A DNA stretch of 64,000 nt from Halorubrum cibi (GTDB lineage Archaea > Halobacteriota > Halobacteria > Halobacteriales > Haloferacaceae), in the NCBI RefSeq assembly GCF_900182635.1, contig NZ_FXTD01000005.1, positions 179,643 to 243,642 of the forward strand. The letters are read 5' to 3'. A program made the position numbers and the translations under genes. Of the stretch, positions 49,585 through 58,189 are shown one piece after another (the first letter of the stretch is position 1; each line of letters opens with the position of its first letter). Under the pieces are notes generated by a model, which was not told the origin of the DNA, did not search any database, and worked only from the letters and a program-made list of their open reading frames with translations.

Positions 49585-50721
49585 TCAGCGGATCGCCGGT
49601 GCGTGCCGCTCGAACGTCTCCGCGGGGACGCCGTCGACGGCGACGGACTCGACCTCGTGTGTGGGCCACTGGCCGGTCTTCGTGAGGAGTTCGTAGCGGT
49701 CGCCGTCGACGAGGTACGTGTCCTCGCTTTTCGCCCCGTCGACGGTCGGATTCCAGGCGTATCCCATCGGCTCGACCACGGGTTCGTCGCAATCGGGTCG
49801 CGCGATCCACTCGCGTCCCGCGTAGCCGGCGGCCCCGCCCTGGTGGTGGTGTTTCCACTCCCCGTCGAATCCCACCGCGTCGTACGCCTCGCGGATCGCC
49901 TCGAAGACGTCGCCGGCGGTTCCCGGCCCGTCACCCGAGCCGAGTTCGCCGGCGGCGGCCGCACGGGTGGCGGCGAGCGCCGTGGCTTCGACCCGGGCGG
50001 CCGCCCGGTGACGCTCCTCGAGCCAGTCGGGCGCGTCGAACGCGACGGTCCGGGTGAGCGAGGCGTACAGCCCGCCGCGCTCGGCGGTGATCGAGACGAG
50101 CGCGTACTCGCCGAGGGCCTCGTCGGTGGGGACGAAGTGGCGGTACGACTGCGCGCGCTCCGCGCCCCCGACGAGGACGACCGGCGTGTTCACGTCCCGC
50201 GAGGAGAGCGAGATGTCGATTCCGGCGGCGACCTCGTACTCCGGATCTTCCGGCTCGAGGTTCCGACAGACGGTCTCGAGGGCCGCCGCGGCCTCGCGAC
50301 CCAGCTCGCGATACCGGTCCACGTCGCCGTCGGTGAGCGGCTGGCGGAGCCGACTCGCCTCGATCGGCTCGAACTTCGGCGTGTCGAACTCCGGCGCGTC
50401 GAAGTCGACGGCGGCGGGAAGCGGGGAGCCGTCGGCGACGGCCCCCGCGAGCGAGTCGGCGTACCACGGGAAGGAATCGACCGCGAAGCCGTCCGGAAGC
50501 TGCTCTTCGGCGAGCCGTCGAGACTCGATGTCGCTCGTGATCACGCGGAACTCGCCGTCGTAGCCCGCGGCGGCGACGCCGATCGACGCGTCCGTGTCGA
50601 CGACGTTGTCGCCGCCGGTGAGCCACGCGAACCCGTTGGGCTCGGCGAACCACGCGGCCTCGAGGCCGCGGGCGTCGAGGTACTCGTCCAACCGGTCCGC
50701 GCGAGCGGAGAGATCGACCAT
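49585..50721 (-). CDS. M24-fold (aminopeptidase P/creatinase-like) protein with lost metal ligands
   Basis: A 378-residue protein with an N-terminal creatinase-type domain (GLEAAWFAEPNGFAWLTGGDN near residue 19) and a C-terminal pita-bread domain. In the segment that normally holds two Asp ligands, the sequence is YALVSITAERGGLYASLTRT: the usual D...D positions read Ile and Ser. One His remains in HHHQGGAAGY near 290, and one Glu in GAKSEDTYLV near 335, while the first Glu is replaced (AWNPT). It is therefore probably not a dinuclear metalloprotease; a metal-free creatinase-type activity or a binding role is possible. Confidence 0.78.
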   Translation of the reverse strand: MVDLSARADRLDEYLDARGLEAAWFAEPNGFAWLTGGDNVVDTDASIGVAAAGYDGEFRVITSDIESRRLAEEQLPDGFAVDSFPWYADSLAGAVADGSPLPAAVDFDAPEFDTPKFEPIEASRLRQPLTDGDVDRYRELGREAAAALETVCRNLEPEDPEYEVAAGIDISLSSRDVNTPVVLVGGAERAQSYRHFVPTDEALGEYALVSITAERGGLYASLTRTVAFDAPDWLEERHRAAARVEATALAATRAAAAGELGSGDGPGTAGDVFEAIREAYDAVGFDGEWKHHHQGGAAGYAGREWIARPDCDEPVVEPMGYAWNPTVDGAKSEDTYLVDGDRYELLTKTGQWPTHEVESVAVDGVPAETFERHAPAIR

Positions 50722-50882
50722 ACGAAACGGCTCGCGCCGACGCAGTAAAACCGGTCGAAAGCCGTCGACGGTGCCGCGGTGTGCGGTCGCCGATCCGAGT
50801 CCGCGATCATCGAGCCGGCCCCCGAAACGAAAGGTTCAATTACGTCCCCCGGAAACGACGAGATGCGTCAGTAAGCCCCGGC

Positions 50883-50957
50883 GGGTTGGTAGTCTAGTCC
50901 GGTTATGACACCTCCTTGACATGGAGGAGGCCGGCAGTTCAAATCTGCCCCAACCCA
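50883..50957 (+). tRNA. tRNA-Val (anticodon GAC)
   Basis: A 75-nt tRNA. Acceptor GGGTTGG (50883-50889) pairs with CCAACCC (50950-50956) and the discriminator is A. The anticodon arm is CCTCC-TTGACAT-GGAGG giving GAC. The T arm is GGCAG-TTCAAAT-CTGCC. CCA is not encoded and no intron is visible. It is very similar to the tRNA-Val(CAC) at 56480. Confidence 0.95.
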
Positions 50958-51077
50958 CTTTCTCTCGGAGGTCGCGTAGAGAGCGACGCGACCGCGTCGC
51001 GTTCTCGAGGTCGGCCTCGTATCCGCCGTCTCGAGCGATCGTCGAAGCTTTATTTTCCTCGGGGGAGACCTCGGCCC

Positions 51078-51896
51078 ATGCCACACAGTGTCTGTCTCAC
51101 GTACGACTTCGACGCCGTCGCCGGGTGGACGAGCGCCGGACTGCCCGAGTACCGATCGTGGGGCGTCTACGGGGCCGAGACCTGCGTCCCGCGACTGCTC
51201 GACCTCCACGACCGGACCGGCGTGCCCTCGACGTGGTTCGTTCCGGGACACACGATCGAGAGCTTCCCCGAGGTCGCCGGGGAGGTCCACGATCGCGGCC
51301 ACGAGATCCAACACCACGGGTGGAGCCACGACCCGCTCCCCTCGTTCGGCTCGCGGGAGGCCGAGCGCCGCGACTTCGTCCGCGGGATCGAGGCCATCGA
51401 GGAACTGACCGGCGAGACGCCGACCGGCTTCCGGAACCCTGCGGGCGGCTTCTCCGAACACACCGTCGACCTGCTTCGGGAGTTCGGTTTCGAGTGGGAT
51501 TCCAGCGGAACCGAACGCGACCTCCGGCCGTACTACCTCCGCGAGCGGGGCACCGTCGAACCCGGGCAGCCGTACCGACGCGGCGAACGGACCGACGTCG
51601 TGGCAGTTCCGGTCCCGTGGCACCGCGACGACTGGCTTCAGTTGTTCCCCGTCGCCTCCGACCCGCAGTTCGTCTCCTACGGCCACGAGCCCGACGTGTT
51701 CAACCGCTGGCGGACGGAATTGAGATGGATGCGCGAACACGTCGAGGAGGGCGTCCTGACGCTTTTGTTACACCCGCAGTGTGCCGGCCGCGCTCCGTTC
51801 GTCGCCGAACTCGAGGCGTTCATCGACGACGTGAGCGAACTCCGCGACACGGAGTTCACCGACGTCTCGACCGTCGTCGAGTCGTTCTCGGGGTAG
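51078..51896 (+). CDS. Polysaccharide deacetylase family protein
   Basis: A 272-residue NodB-type (CE4) hydrolase. It begins SVCLTYDFDAVAGW, the metal-binding TFDFD motif. HHGWSHDP near residue 79 gives the two His metal ligands; FRNPAGGF near 116 is the catalytic-Arg-type region; LLLHPQCAG near 231 carries the last His. Such enzymes remove N-acetyl groups from amino sugars, or act on allantoin-like amides in the PuuE branch. TTTATTTTCC at 51048-51057 is the promoter TATA, giving a leaderless start. Confidence 0.87.
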   Translation: MPHSVCLTYDFDAVAGWTSAGLPEYRSWGVYGAETCVPRLLDLHDRTGVPSTWFVPGHTIESFPEVAGEVHDRGHEIQHHGWSHDPLPSFGSREAERRDFVRGIEAIEELTGETPTGFRNPAGGFSEHTVDLLREFGFEWDSSGTERDLRPYYLRERGTVEPGQPYRRGERTDVVAVPVPWHRDDWLQLFPVASDPQFVSYGHEPDVFNRWRTELRWMREHVEEGVLTLLLHPQCAGRAPFVAELEAFIDDVSELRDTEFTDVSTVVESFSG

Positions 51897-51913
51897 GCGT
51901 GATCGGGGGTTCC

Positions 51914-53347
51914 TTAGTCGTCGCCGCCCGCGCTCGACCGGTAGCGCCGACTCACGACCTTCCAGCGGCCGGACCGGAACAGCCCGTAGTTGATCATCCC
52001 CGGGACGAACGGCTCCAAGATCAACGCCAGATAGAGCCCGACGACGCCGAGCGGCGTGACGAGTCCGAGGAGCGCGGCGGGAAGCGCGAAGACGTATCGA
52101 CCGAGCAGCGAGGCGACGAAGGGCCACCGGGTGTCGCCGGCACCGACGAGCGCGCCCGAGGCCGTCCCGTCGAGGCCGAGTCCGACGGCACTCACGGCCG
52201 CGACGGCGACGAACGTCGCGGTCGCGGCGACCTCCTCGGGCCCGGAGACGAAGAGTTCCGCGAGCGGCGACGAGAACAGGACCACGACCGCGGCGAGGAG
52301 CACGTAGATCACCATCGCGAGCCGGATGATCTCCGCGCCGTAGGCGCCGGCTTCGTCCTCCTCGTCGGCACCGAGCCGCTGGCCGACGAGCGAGCTCGAC
52401 GCCAGCGACATCCCCCAGTTGACGCTGTTTATCATCGCTCGCACCCGTCTTGCGACCTCGAGGGCGGTCACGACGACCGGTCCGAACGAGGAGGCGACCC
52501 ATAAAAGCGGGAAGACCACGAGCCCCTGTGCGAGCCGACGGCCGATCTCGGGGGCGGAGACCTCGAGCAACTGCCGAACGATCCCCACGTCGACGACTGG
52601 TCTCGATATCGAGATCGGAACCGGACTCGGCTCCATTCCCAGCCCGCCGTACGAGCGGCCGAGCATCCCCCACCCGAGGACGACCATCACGGCCCCGGTC
52701 GAGAGCGTCGTCCCCAGCGCGACCCCGGCGACGCCCATGTCGAGCCCGAAGATGAACAGCGCGCTGAGCACGACGTTGAGTATCGCGCCGCCGGTTCTGG
52801 CGACCATCTCGGTGAAGGTGTCTCCGACGCCGGTGTACGTCCGGCTGGCGATGAGGTTCAAGGTCTCGAACAACACGGCCGGCGTGACGTACAACAGGTA
52901 GGTCGTTCCGTACCGGAGCGACTCGGGTTCGGCACCCAAAACGGCGATCAGTTCGGGGGCGAAGAGCGCGAAGAGCGCCATGACCGGAAGCGACACCGCC
53001 ACCGCGATCAGCGCGCTCTGGGTGACCACGCGCGAGGCGCGCCGCGTCCGACCGCCGCCGTAGTTCTGTGAGACGAGGCTCACCGTCCCGCCCGCCAGTC
53101 CGAGCCCCAGCAGGACGACGATACTCCAGTAGCCGAGCGCGAAGGCCAACCCGGCCGTCCCGGCGGTGCCGATGGCGATGCCGACCATCGCCAGGTCGGC
53201 CGTCTGTTTCGACATGATCGCGAACCCCGTCACCACGCGCGGCCAGGCGAGATCGAGGGTGGGGCGGAACCGATCGGCGTCGATGATCCCCCAGCGATCG
53301 AGGAGTCTCCCGAGGGCGTCGACCGGGTCGTCACGAGGGATCGGCAT
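51914..53347 (-). CDS. MATE-family efflux transporter (DinF-like)
   Basis: A 477-residue transporter with 12 predicted helices: start LDLAWPRVVTGFAIMSKQTADLAMVG near residue 28, the repeated SLVSQNYGGGRTRRASRVV loop near 87, and ETLNLIASRTYTGVGDTF near 162. The second-half repeat has SSSLVGQRLGADEEDEAGAYG near 312 and ALVGAGDTRWPF near 400. It differs from the MATE protein at 27.7 kb. It is convergent with the deacetylase gene; ATG 53347 precedes the amphipathic N-terminus. Confidence 0.88.
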   Translation of the reverse strand: MPIPRDDPVDALGRLLDRWGIIDADRFRPTLDLAWPRVVTGFAIMSKQTADLAMVGIAIGTAGTAGLAFALGYWSIVVLLGLGLAGGTVSLVSQNYGGGRTRRASRVVTQSALIAVAVSLPVMALFALFAPELIAVLGAEPESLRYGTTYLLYVTPAVLFETLNLIASRTYTGVGDTFTEMVARTGGAILNVVLSALFIFGLDMGVAGVALGTTLSTGAVMVVLGWGMLGRSYGGLGMEPSPVPISISRPVVDVGIVRQLLEVSAPEIGRRLAQGLVVFPLLWVASSFGPVVVTALEVARRVRAMINSVNWGMSLASSSLVGQRLGADEEDEAGAYGAEIIRLAMVIYVLLAAVVVLFSSPLAELFVSGPEEVAATATFVAVAAVSAVGLGLDGTASGALVGAGDTRWPFVASLLGRYVFALPAALLGLVTPLGVVGLYLALILEPFVPGMINYGLFRSGRWKVVSRRYRSSAGGDD

Positions 53348-53506
53348 GGAAGGTACTGGTCCGGACGGCACTTCGCTCTGGCGACGTCCCGAGTCGGTTG
53401 CCGGAGTCCGACCACGGGCCCACGACCCACGTTCACGACCATACGTCCACGATCGTTCGTCCGGCGACGTGTTTTTAAGCGTTCGGCGTGGTCTTCGACC
53501 GAGACG

Positions 53507-54181
53507 ATGCCACGGGAACAGTATCAGACGAAACTGGAGAACCTCCGCGACGACGTGCTCTACATGAGCGAACTCGTCGCCGATCGGCTCAGGATGGGTC
53601 TCGACGCCCTCGAGCGTCGGGACGCCGAACTCGGCGAGCGCGTGATCACGGGCGACGCCGAAGTCAACCAGCTCTATCTGGAGTTGGAACAGCAGTGTAC
53701 GGACCTCATCGCGCTTCAACAGCCGGTCGCCGGGGACCTGCGGTTCATTGCGGCCTCGTTCAAGATCATCACCGACCTCGAGCGGATCGCCGACCTCGCG
53801 ACCAACCTCGGCGAGTACGCCGGCCAGGCCGAACGGGAGGTGTTCCCCGACGTCGACGTCCAGCGGATCGGCGACGACACCCTGGAGATGCTCGACGTCG
53901 CGATGACGGCCTACGCGGAATCCGACCCGGATCGGTGTCACGCGGTCGCCGAGATGGACGACGACCTCGACGCCGCCTGCGAGACGGCGAGCGACCTCGT
54001 CGTGCGGGACCTGATAGAACAGGACGACCTCGGCGAGGAGGGTGACGTGGAGGCGACGATGGCGAACGTCTCCCGGCTGCTGTTGACGATTCGAGACCTC
54101 GAACGCGTGGGGGACCACGCGGTCAACATCGCCGCCCGCGCGCTGTACATGATCGAGAACGACGACGAGCTGCTGTACTGA
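53507..54181 (+). CDS. phoU: Phosphate signalling complex protein PhoU
   Basis: A 224-residue protein with the two three-helix PhoU repeats. Each has the conserved metal/phosphate-region motif: FIAASFKIITDLERIADLATNLGEYAGQ near residue 80 and LLTIRDLERVGDHAVNIAARALYMIE near 190. PhoU represses the phosphate regulon and modulates the Pst transporter. No pst or pho regulator genes adjoin here. TTTTTAAGC at 53472-53480 lies about 30 bp before the ATG. Confidence 0.95.
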   Translation: MPREQYQTKLENLRDDVLYMSELVADRLRMGLDALERRDAELGERVITGDAEVNQLYLELEQQCTDLIALQQPVAGDLRFIAASFKIITDLERIADLATNLGEYAGQAEREVFPDVDVQRIGDDTLEMLDVAMTAYAESDPDRCHAVAEMDDDLDAACETASDLVVRDLIEQDDLGEEGDVEATMANVSRLLLTIRDLERVGDHAVNIAARALYMIENDDELLY

Positions 54182-54259
54182 TCCCGACCGCCGTACCGAC
54201 GCTCCCCCGCCGACCGCGTCTTCCGACGCGTACATATCGCGCCCCGACGAGAAGCGCAC

Positions 54260-54655
54260 ATGAGCACGTACACCACCGACGTTCCCGTTCGCTTTCGCGA
54301 CATCGACGCGATGGGACACGTGAACAACGCCGTGTACGCGACGTACCTCGAACAGGCACGGACCGACTACTTCCGGGACGTCCTCTCGGCGGACCTCTCG
54401 GGCGTCGCGACCGTCCTCGCGTCGGTGTCGATCCAGTTCCGTCGGCCGGTGGAACTGGAAGACGGCGCGGTGTCCGTCGAGGTCGACGTGCCCGAACTCG
54501 GCGAGTCGAGCGTGCCGATGACCTACGAGATCCGGACGGGAGGAGACGTGGTCGCCGAGGCGGAGTCCGTCCAGGTCGCAGTCGACGAGGAGGGCTCCTC
54601 GCGCCCGATCCCCGAGGAGTACCGGGAGGCGATCGAGACGTATCACGGACTCTGA
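54260..54655 (+). CDS. Acyl-CoA thioesterase (4HBT hot-dog fold)
   Basis: A 131-residue hot-dog thioesterase. The catalytic-Asp region is RFRDIDAMGHVNNAVYATYLEQARTDYF (residues 11-38), the 4-hydroxybenzoyl-CoA thioesterase signature. The remaining strands (SVSIQFRRPVELEDGAVSVEV, SSVPMTYEIR) fit. It hydrolyses an acyl-CoA of unknown chain. CATATCGCG about 25 bp upstream could be the TATA. Confidence 0.92.
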   Translation: MSTYTTDVPVRFRDIDAMGHVNNAVYATYLEQARTDYFRDVLSADLSGVATVLASVSIQFRRPVELEDGAVSVEVDVPELGESSVPMTYEIRTGGDVVAEAESVQVAVDEEGSSRPIPEEYREAIETYHGL

Positions 54656-54726
54656 GCCGGACACGCAACACACGAGGTCCGAGCCGGACACGTACCTTCT
54701 TGCCTGCGCGGACCCACGCTTCACGC

Positions 54727-54966
54727 ATGCCGATCCGACTGTACGCCCTCGAGGGATGTCCGTGGTGTGAGAAGGTTCACGACGCGCTCGCCGACGCCGG
54801 GATCGAATACGAGACGACGTGGGTCGACGCGTTACACTCCGACCGCGACGAGGTGAAACGCGTGAGCGGCCAGCGCGGCGTCCCCGTCCTGGTCGACGAG
54901 GAGCGCGGGGTGACGATGGCCGAGAGCGCGAACGTCCTCGAGTACGTCGAGCGAACGCTCGCATGA
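54727..54966 (+). CDS. Glutaredoxin/thioredoxin-fold protein (GST N-terminal-like)
   Basis: A 79-residue thioredoxin-fold protein with CPWC at residues 11-14 and the cis-Pro GVPVLVD near 49; the C-terminal helix includes ESANVLEYVERTLA. The length and the CPWC motif match haloarchaeal glutaredoxin-like proteins. ATG 54727 is preferred over an upstream in-frame codon as it starts the first beta strand. The stop overlaps the next start, indicating co-translation with the adenosyltransferase. Confidence 0.9.
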   Translation: MPIRLYALEGCPWCEKVHDALADAGIEYETTWVDALHSDRDEVKRVSGQRGVPVLVDEERGVTMAESANVLEYVERTLA

Positions 54967-55496
54967 CGATCTACACCGGCCGCGGCGACGACGGCGAGAC
55001 GGATCTCCGCGACATGAGCCGGGTGTCGAAGTCCAGCCCCCGGATCGAGGCGTACGGCACCGTCGACGAGGCGAACGCGCTGATCGGGACCGTCCGTCCA
55101 ACCGGCCACGACGACGTCGACGCCCTGTTAGAGACCGTCCAGAACCACCTCCACGTGGTCCAGGCCGACCTCGCGAACCCCGACCCGTCCCCCGACGACC
55201 CGGCGGTCGAGGCGGAACACGTCGAGTCGTTGGAGGCGCGGATCGACGAGTTCGACGAGGAGCTGGAACCGCTGCGGTCGTTCGTGCTCCCCGGCGGCGG
55301 GCGGGCGGGTGCGGCGCTTCATCACGCTCGAACGGTGGTCCGTCGCGCGGAGCGCCGGACCGTCGATCTCGCCCGCTCCGAGCCGATAAACGAGACCGTC
55401 GTGAGCTACCTCAACCGGCTCTCGGACCTGCTGTTCACGCTCGGCCGGGTCGCGAACGCGCGCGACGAAGAGCCCGAGGAGTCGCCGTCGTACTGA
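54963..55496 (+). CDS. Cob(I)yrinic acid a,c-diamide adenosyltransferase (PduO type)
   Basis: A 177-residue ATP:cob(I)alamin adenosyltransferase forming the active B12 coenzyme. The N-terminus TIYTGRGDDGETDLRD holds the ATP-binding TGxGDxG loop; EAYGTVDEANALIG follows near 29. Arg-rich ARTVVRRAERRTVDL near 120 and NRLSDLLFTLGRVAN near 151 are the family's conserved helices. ATG overlaps the glutaredoxin-like stop (ATGA). Confidence 0.94.
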   Translation: MTIYTGRGDDGETDLRDMSRVSKSSPRIEAYGTVDEANALIGTVRPTGHDDVDALLETVQNHLHVVQADLANPDPSPDDPAVEAEHVESLEARIDEFDEELEPLRSFVLPGGGRAGAALHHARTVVRRAERRTVDLARSEPINETVVSYLNRLSDLLFTLGRVANARDEEPEESPSY

Positions 55497-55561
55497 CCGG
55501 GCGCACCCGCTTCGACGGCACCTCCACAAAGCATATATTAGTCCTTCACCAAAGGACAGAT

Positions 55562-55831
55562 ATGAGCAAGCACTTCGAAGACGCGCGATACTACTTGGGT
55601 CGGGCGGCGGAGCACGCGAAGGCGGGCGTCAAGGAGGAACTCGAACCGCTCCAGGATCGAGTCTCGAAGCTCGTCGGCGATGAGCCCGAGGAGGAGCCGG
55701 AACCGTCGCGATTGGAGAAGCTCCAGGCGGACCTGAAGGAGCTCGAGGAGCGCGCCGAGGGCGAGGCTCGCGAGGCCGTGGAGTCGGCACGCGAGCGCGT
55801 CGAGGCGTACCGCAAGCGCGACGCGGAGTGA
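55562..55831 (+). CDS. Small highly charged coiled-coil protein
   Basis: An 89-residue protein almost entirely helical and charged, with heptad-like stretches (LQADLKELEERAEGEAREAVESARERVEAY). Similar small proteins are common in haloarchaea (DUF7553-like). CATATATTAG at 55530-55539 is an excellent TATA about 25-30 bp before the ATG. The role is unknown. Confidence 0.75.
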   Translation: MSKHFEDARYYLGRAAEHAKAGVKEELEPLQDRVSKLVGDEPEEEPEPSRLEKLQADLKELEERAEGEAREAVESARERVEAYRKRDAE

Positions 55832-55904
55832 ATCGCCCGAGTGGACGACCGAGGCGGCGACTGATCTCCCGCGCCTCGCGTCGCAGGATCGGCTCTCCGC
55901 TTTT

Positions 55905-56396
55905 TTATCCCATCCGATCGCTCGGCGGTCGGACGGCGTACACGATCCCTTCGCGCTCGAACAGCTCTCGGAGCCGGCGGATTCCCTCCTCGGCGTCGAC
56001 GTCTTCCGCGCGGTAGTGTCGAACGGGGTGACGGATCCACGAGGGCTCCCAGTGAGCGTACATGTCGGTCGTCTCTCGGTCCGATCCGACGAACAGGCCG
56101 ATGTGGAGTTGCTGGTCGCTCGCGAGCGCCCCGTCGGGATACCGCGCCCAACTGGCGACGGTGGTCTCCGGATCCGTCTCGTACGACCGGTACTTCAGGG
56201 AGGAAACGAGGTTGCGAACGAACCCCAGCCTGTGGAGTCGCGCTTCGAGGAGCCGGTACGGCTCGTGAACGGTCACCGCGTACTGTTCGTTCGGCGTGTT
56301 CCGTTCCGCGTAGAGTCCGACGAGCGAGAGCGGGAGGTGGAGGACGCTCGCCACGAGTCGCCGGAGGCGTTCGAGCGGGCGAAGCGCGTGGGTCAT
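55905..56396 (-). CDS. Conserved haloarchaeal hypothetical protein
   Basis: A 163-residue soluble protein beginning MTHALRPLERLRRLV. It has an amphipathic helix, then SLVGLYAERNTPNEQYAVTVHEP and a Tyr/Trp/His-rich second half (MYAHWEPSWIRHPVRHYRAEDVDAEEG). The C-terminus reads FEREGIVYAVRPPSDRMG. I recognise no domain. ATG 56396 is used; a TTG at 56438 would extend it. It is convergent with the coiled-coil gene, with a T6 run near 55901-55906 between them. Confidence 0.65.
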   Translation of the reverse strand: MTHALRPLERLRRLVASVLHLPLSLVGLYAERNTPNEQYAVTVHEPYRLLEARLHRLGFVRNLVSSLKYRSYETDPETTVASWARYPDGALASDQQLHIGLFVGSDRETTDMYAHWEPSWIRHPVRHYRAEDVDAEEGIRRLRELFEREGIVYAVRPPSDRMG

Positions 56397-56479
56397 GGGA
56401 CCGTCATCGACGCGATCCGACTTGAATGTGAGCGACAAAGCAACGCTTAAGTCCCGACATCGGAAACGGTGTATCGTAC

Positions 56480-56554
56480 GGGTCGGTGGTCTAGTCCGGT
56501 TATGACGGCTCCTTCACACGGAGCAGGTCGGCGGTTCGAATCCGCCCCGACCCA
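56480..56554 (+). tRNA. tRNA-Val (anticodon CAC)
   Basis: A 75-nt tRNA. Acceptor GGGTCGG (56480-56486) pairs with CCGACCC (56547-56553), discriminator A. The anticodon arm is GCTCC-TTCACAC-GGAGC giving CAC. The T arm is GGCGG-TTCGAAT-CCGCC. No encoded CCA and no intron. Composition shifts to low GC directly after it, as expected of a tRNA used as an integration site. Confidence 0.95.
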
Positions 56555-56854
56555 CTGAATTCTCGGACGGACCGTAAGGGTCCGTTCTCACCCGTTACAG
56601 AGCGCGTAGCGGCAGATTCGTTATATTCTGGGTGGTTTCCGTGGCTCGCTGAGACACGGATTCCATTAGGCTGTCGAACGGGGGTCAGCGCCGCCCGTCG
56701 GTTCCGGAGATTGATAGTGTGGCGAGGGTTAAGAATGGCAAGAATTCACACTAACCCAGTTAGAGTGATCCACTTGTCTCATCTCAAGAGAGATTCAAGG
56801 GGAAACGACGAAGTAAAGATGACAAAAGGACTCTAACAATCGATCTCAGCATTG
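56555..56854. other. Low-GC gap after tRNA-Val(CAC)
   Basis: These 300 bases carry no convincing gene on either strand. The first 150 bases are moderately GC-rich; the rest is AT-rich (for example GGTTAAGAATGGCAAGAATT). There is no second copy of the tRNA 3' end here or in the rest of the window, so no att pair can be shown. Confidence 0.5.
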
Positions 56855-56966
56855 CTAATAGGAGAAGGTCGTTTGGTTAAGTCCCTTGAGATAGAGATCT
56901 AGGAAAGAATCCTCAAATACAGCTAGACCCTCATCCAAATCTTCGAAATCGAATTCATTGAGAACT
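56855..56966 (-). pseudogene. 3' end of the disrupted TPR gene
   Basis: On the minus strand, after joining to the TPR gene at the shared 8-bp repeat, this piece reads on in frame: ...ESVL then NEFDFEDLDEGLAVFEDSF ... LNQTTFSY and stops at TAG (56855-56857). It supplies the missing 35 codons beyond the repeat. Its low GC content matches the main TPR fragment at 59630-60563. Confidence 0.85.
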
Positions 56967-56996
56967 GGCTCTGTTGAAATCCTTAGCAGCTGATAG
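56967..56996 (+). repeat. Left terminal inverted repeat of the cassette
   Basis: The repeat begins GGCTCTGTTGAAATCCTTAG and ends CTGATAG. It directly follows the left copy of the 8-bp duplication TGAGAACT (56959-56966). Confidence 0.85.
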
Positions 56997-57281
56997 GACC
57001 GGAATACGAGATACAGAGGGTGTACTCAGCACGACAGTCTCGTGTATTCTCCAGCATTCGTGCCGAGGCAGCCACGGGAAAAACTGGTACAAGAGGTACA
57101 AGAACAGTAGATTCGAAAGGTCCTCTATCGCCAGGTGACGAGCCCGTGACCGAGGTGGAACTCCACAAGTGTCCTGGGCTGGCCCATCTACGGCCGACCT
57201 GTCTGTGGCGGTGCTGCCGTAGTGTACGTCTGGACAACAGCAATTTAACACGAGACACAGCAATCGGTTACACCACGACGG
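56997..57281. other. Cassette left arm without a clear gene
   Basis: No convincing coding frame: several short frames on both strands have frame-inconsistent, non-acidic composition unlike haloarchaeal proteins. It may be a decayed remnant of a former gene, possibly the lost transposase, but no transposase motif can be read. Confidence 0.4.
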
Positions 57282-58040
57282 TCACTCGTCGGCACGACGA
57301 ATCTCGGCGAGTGCGGTGGCAACGTGGGCAGCGCTCGCGTCGATCCCAGCCCGCCTGACGAGCGCAGACTCGTCCTCCCCGACAAGGTCGGGAATCGACT
57401 GTTCTCCGAGGTCGTCGACAAGTGCGGACACACCATCACTGTTCCCATCCGCCCAGAGTTGTCGGTGCTGGACGCCGACCCCGAAGGCGGTCTCGTCGTC
57501 GACTGTGGCTTTCGCGATGTGGACGAGGAGTGTCCTGACGTCGCCCGACTCGTCTTCGACAAGCCCAAGGTACGACAACAGCGGCGTCGATTTGTCGAAC
57601 AGCCGTGAGGACCGCGAGCCGACTTCGGCAGGTGGGACGACCCAGGACACGTTCGACCCAAGCCCACTGGCCGAGAGCATGCCCGACTCGGCGAGGTAGC
57701 GGCCACCTCGCTCAGTGACGAACGTCTCCTCGGAGATCTCGGCGAGTGGGTTGAACGACTCCCCTTCCACCGACACTGTCGGCGTTGTGAACACTGACAT
57801 TGTCGTCGCCGTCCGGTCGACCCACTGCTCGTCGAGTGGCTGTAGATACGCAAAGCCCCTGCCGGAACCCACGTCGAACGACTCCTCTGCGTCGAAGAGA
57901 GCGGTTCCGGCCACCGTGACGAAGACGCCGCTCACGTCGAACTCGGTGAGTTCCTCGGCGTTGGCGAACGGCATCTCGTCGCCAACGCCGAGATGCGCGA
58001 TGCGTTTCGGGTCTCGTTTCAGGCCGACGGCTCCTCCCAT
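57282..58040 (-). CDS. Cassette gene 1: hypothetical protein
   Basis: A 252-residue protein beginning MGGAVGLKRDPKRIAHLGVGDEM. It lacks a signal peptide or membrane helix. The central part has beta-strand-like segments (SGVFVTVAGTALFDAEESF, TTMSVFTTPTVSVEGE) and the C-terminal half contains LLVHIAKATVDDETAFGVGVQHRQLWADG and a final helix AAHVATALAEIRRADE. TTTTATTAC at about 58063-58071 lies 23-31 bp upstream of ATG 58040, indicating a live promoter. I recognise no family. Confidence 0.7.
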   Translation of the reverse strand: MGGAVGLKRDPKRIAHLGVGDEMPFANAEELTEFDVSGVFVTVAGTALFDAEESFDVGSGRGFAYLQPLDEQWVDRTATTMSVFTTPTVSVEGESFNPLAEISEETFVTERGGRYLAESGMLSASGLGSNVSWVVPPAEVGSRSSRLFDKSTPLLSYLGLVEDESGDVRTLLVHIAKATVDDETAFGVGVQHRQLWADGNSDGVSALVDDLGEQSIPDLVGEDESALVRRAGIDASAAHVATALAEIRRADE

Positions 58041-58189
58041 ACAGAACTGTCTCGACGTTCTGTAATAAAATCGTGGGGACACGTGACGTGGAGTAGTACG
58101 TCTGCCAGTCGATTGCTGGCACGGAGCCCGATCGGATGGACCGATCCTTCGACACCAGCGATTTGCCGTCGGTGCGACCCCTCGAACCG

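Noticed and set aside
56997..57263. A transposase gene in the left arm of the cassette.
   Set aside because: No frame shows a DDE, HUH or Tyr motif; the frames are short and non-acidic. A decayed remnant cannot be excluded.
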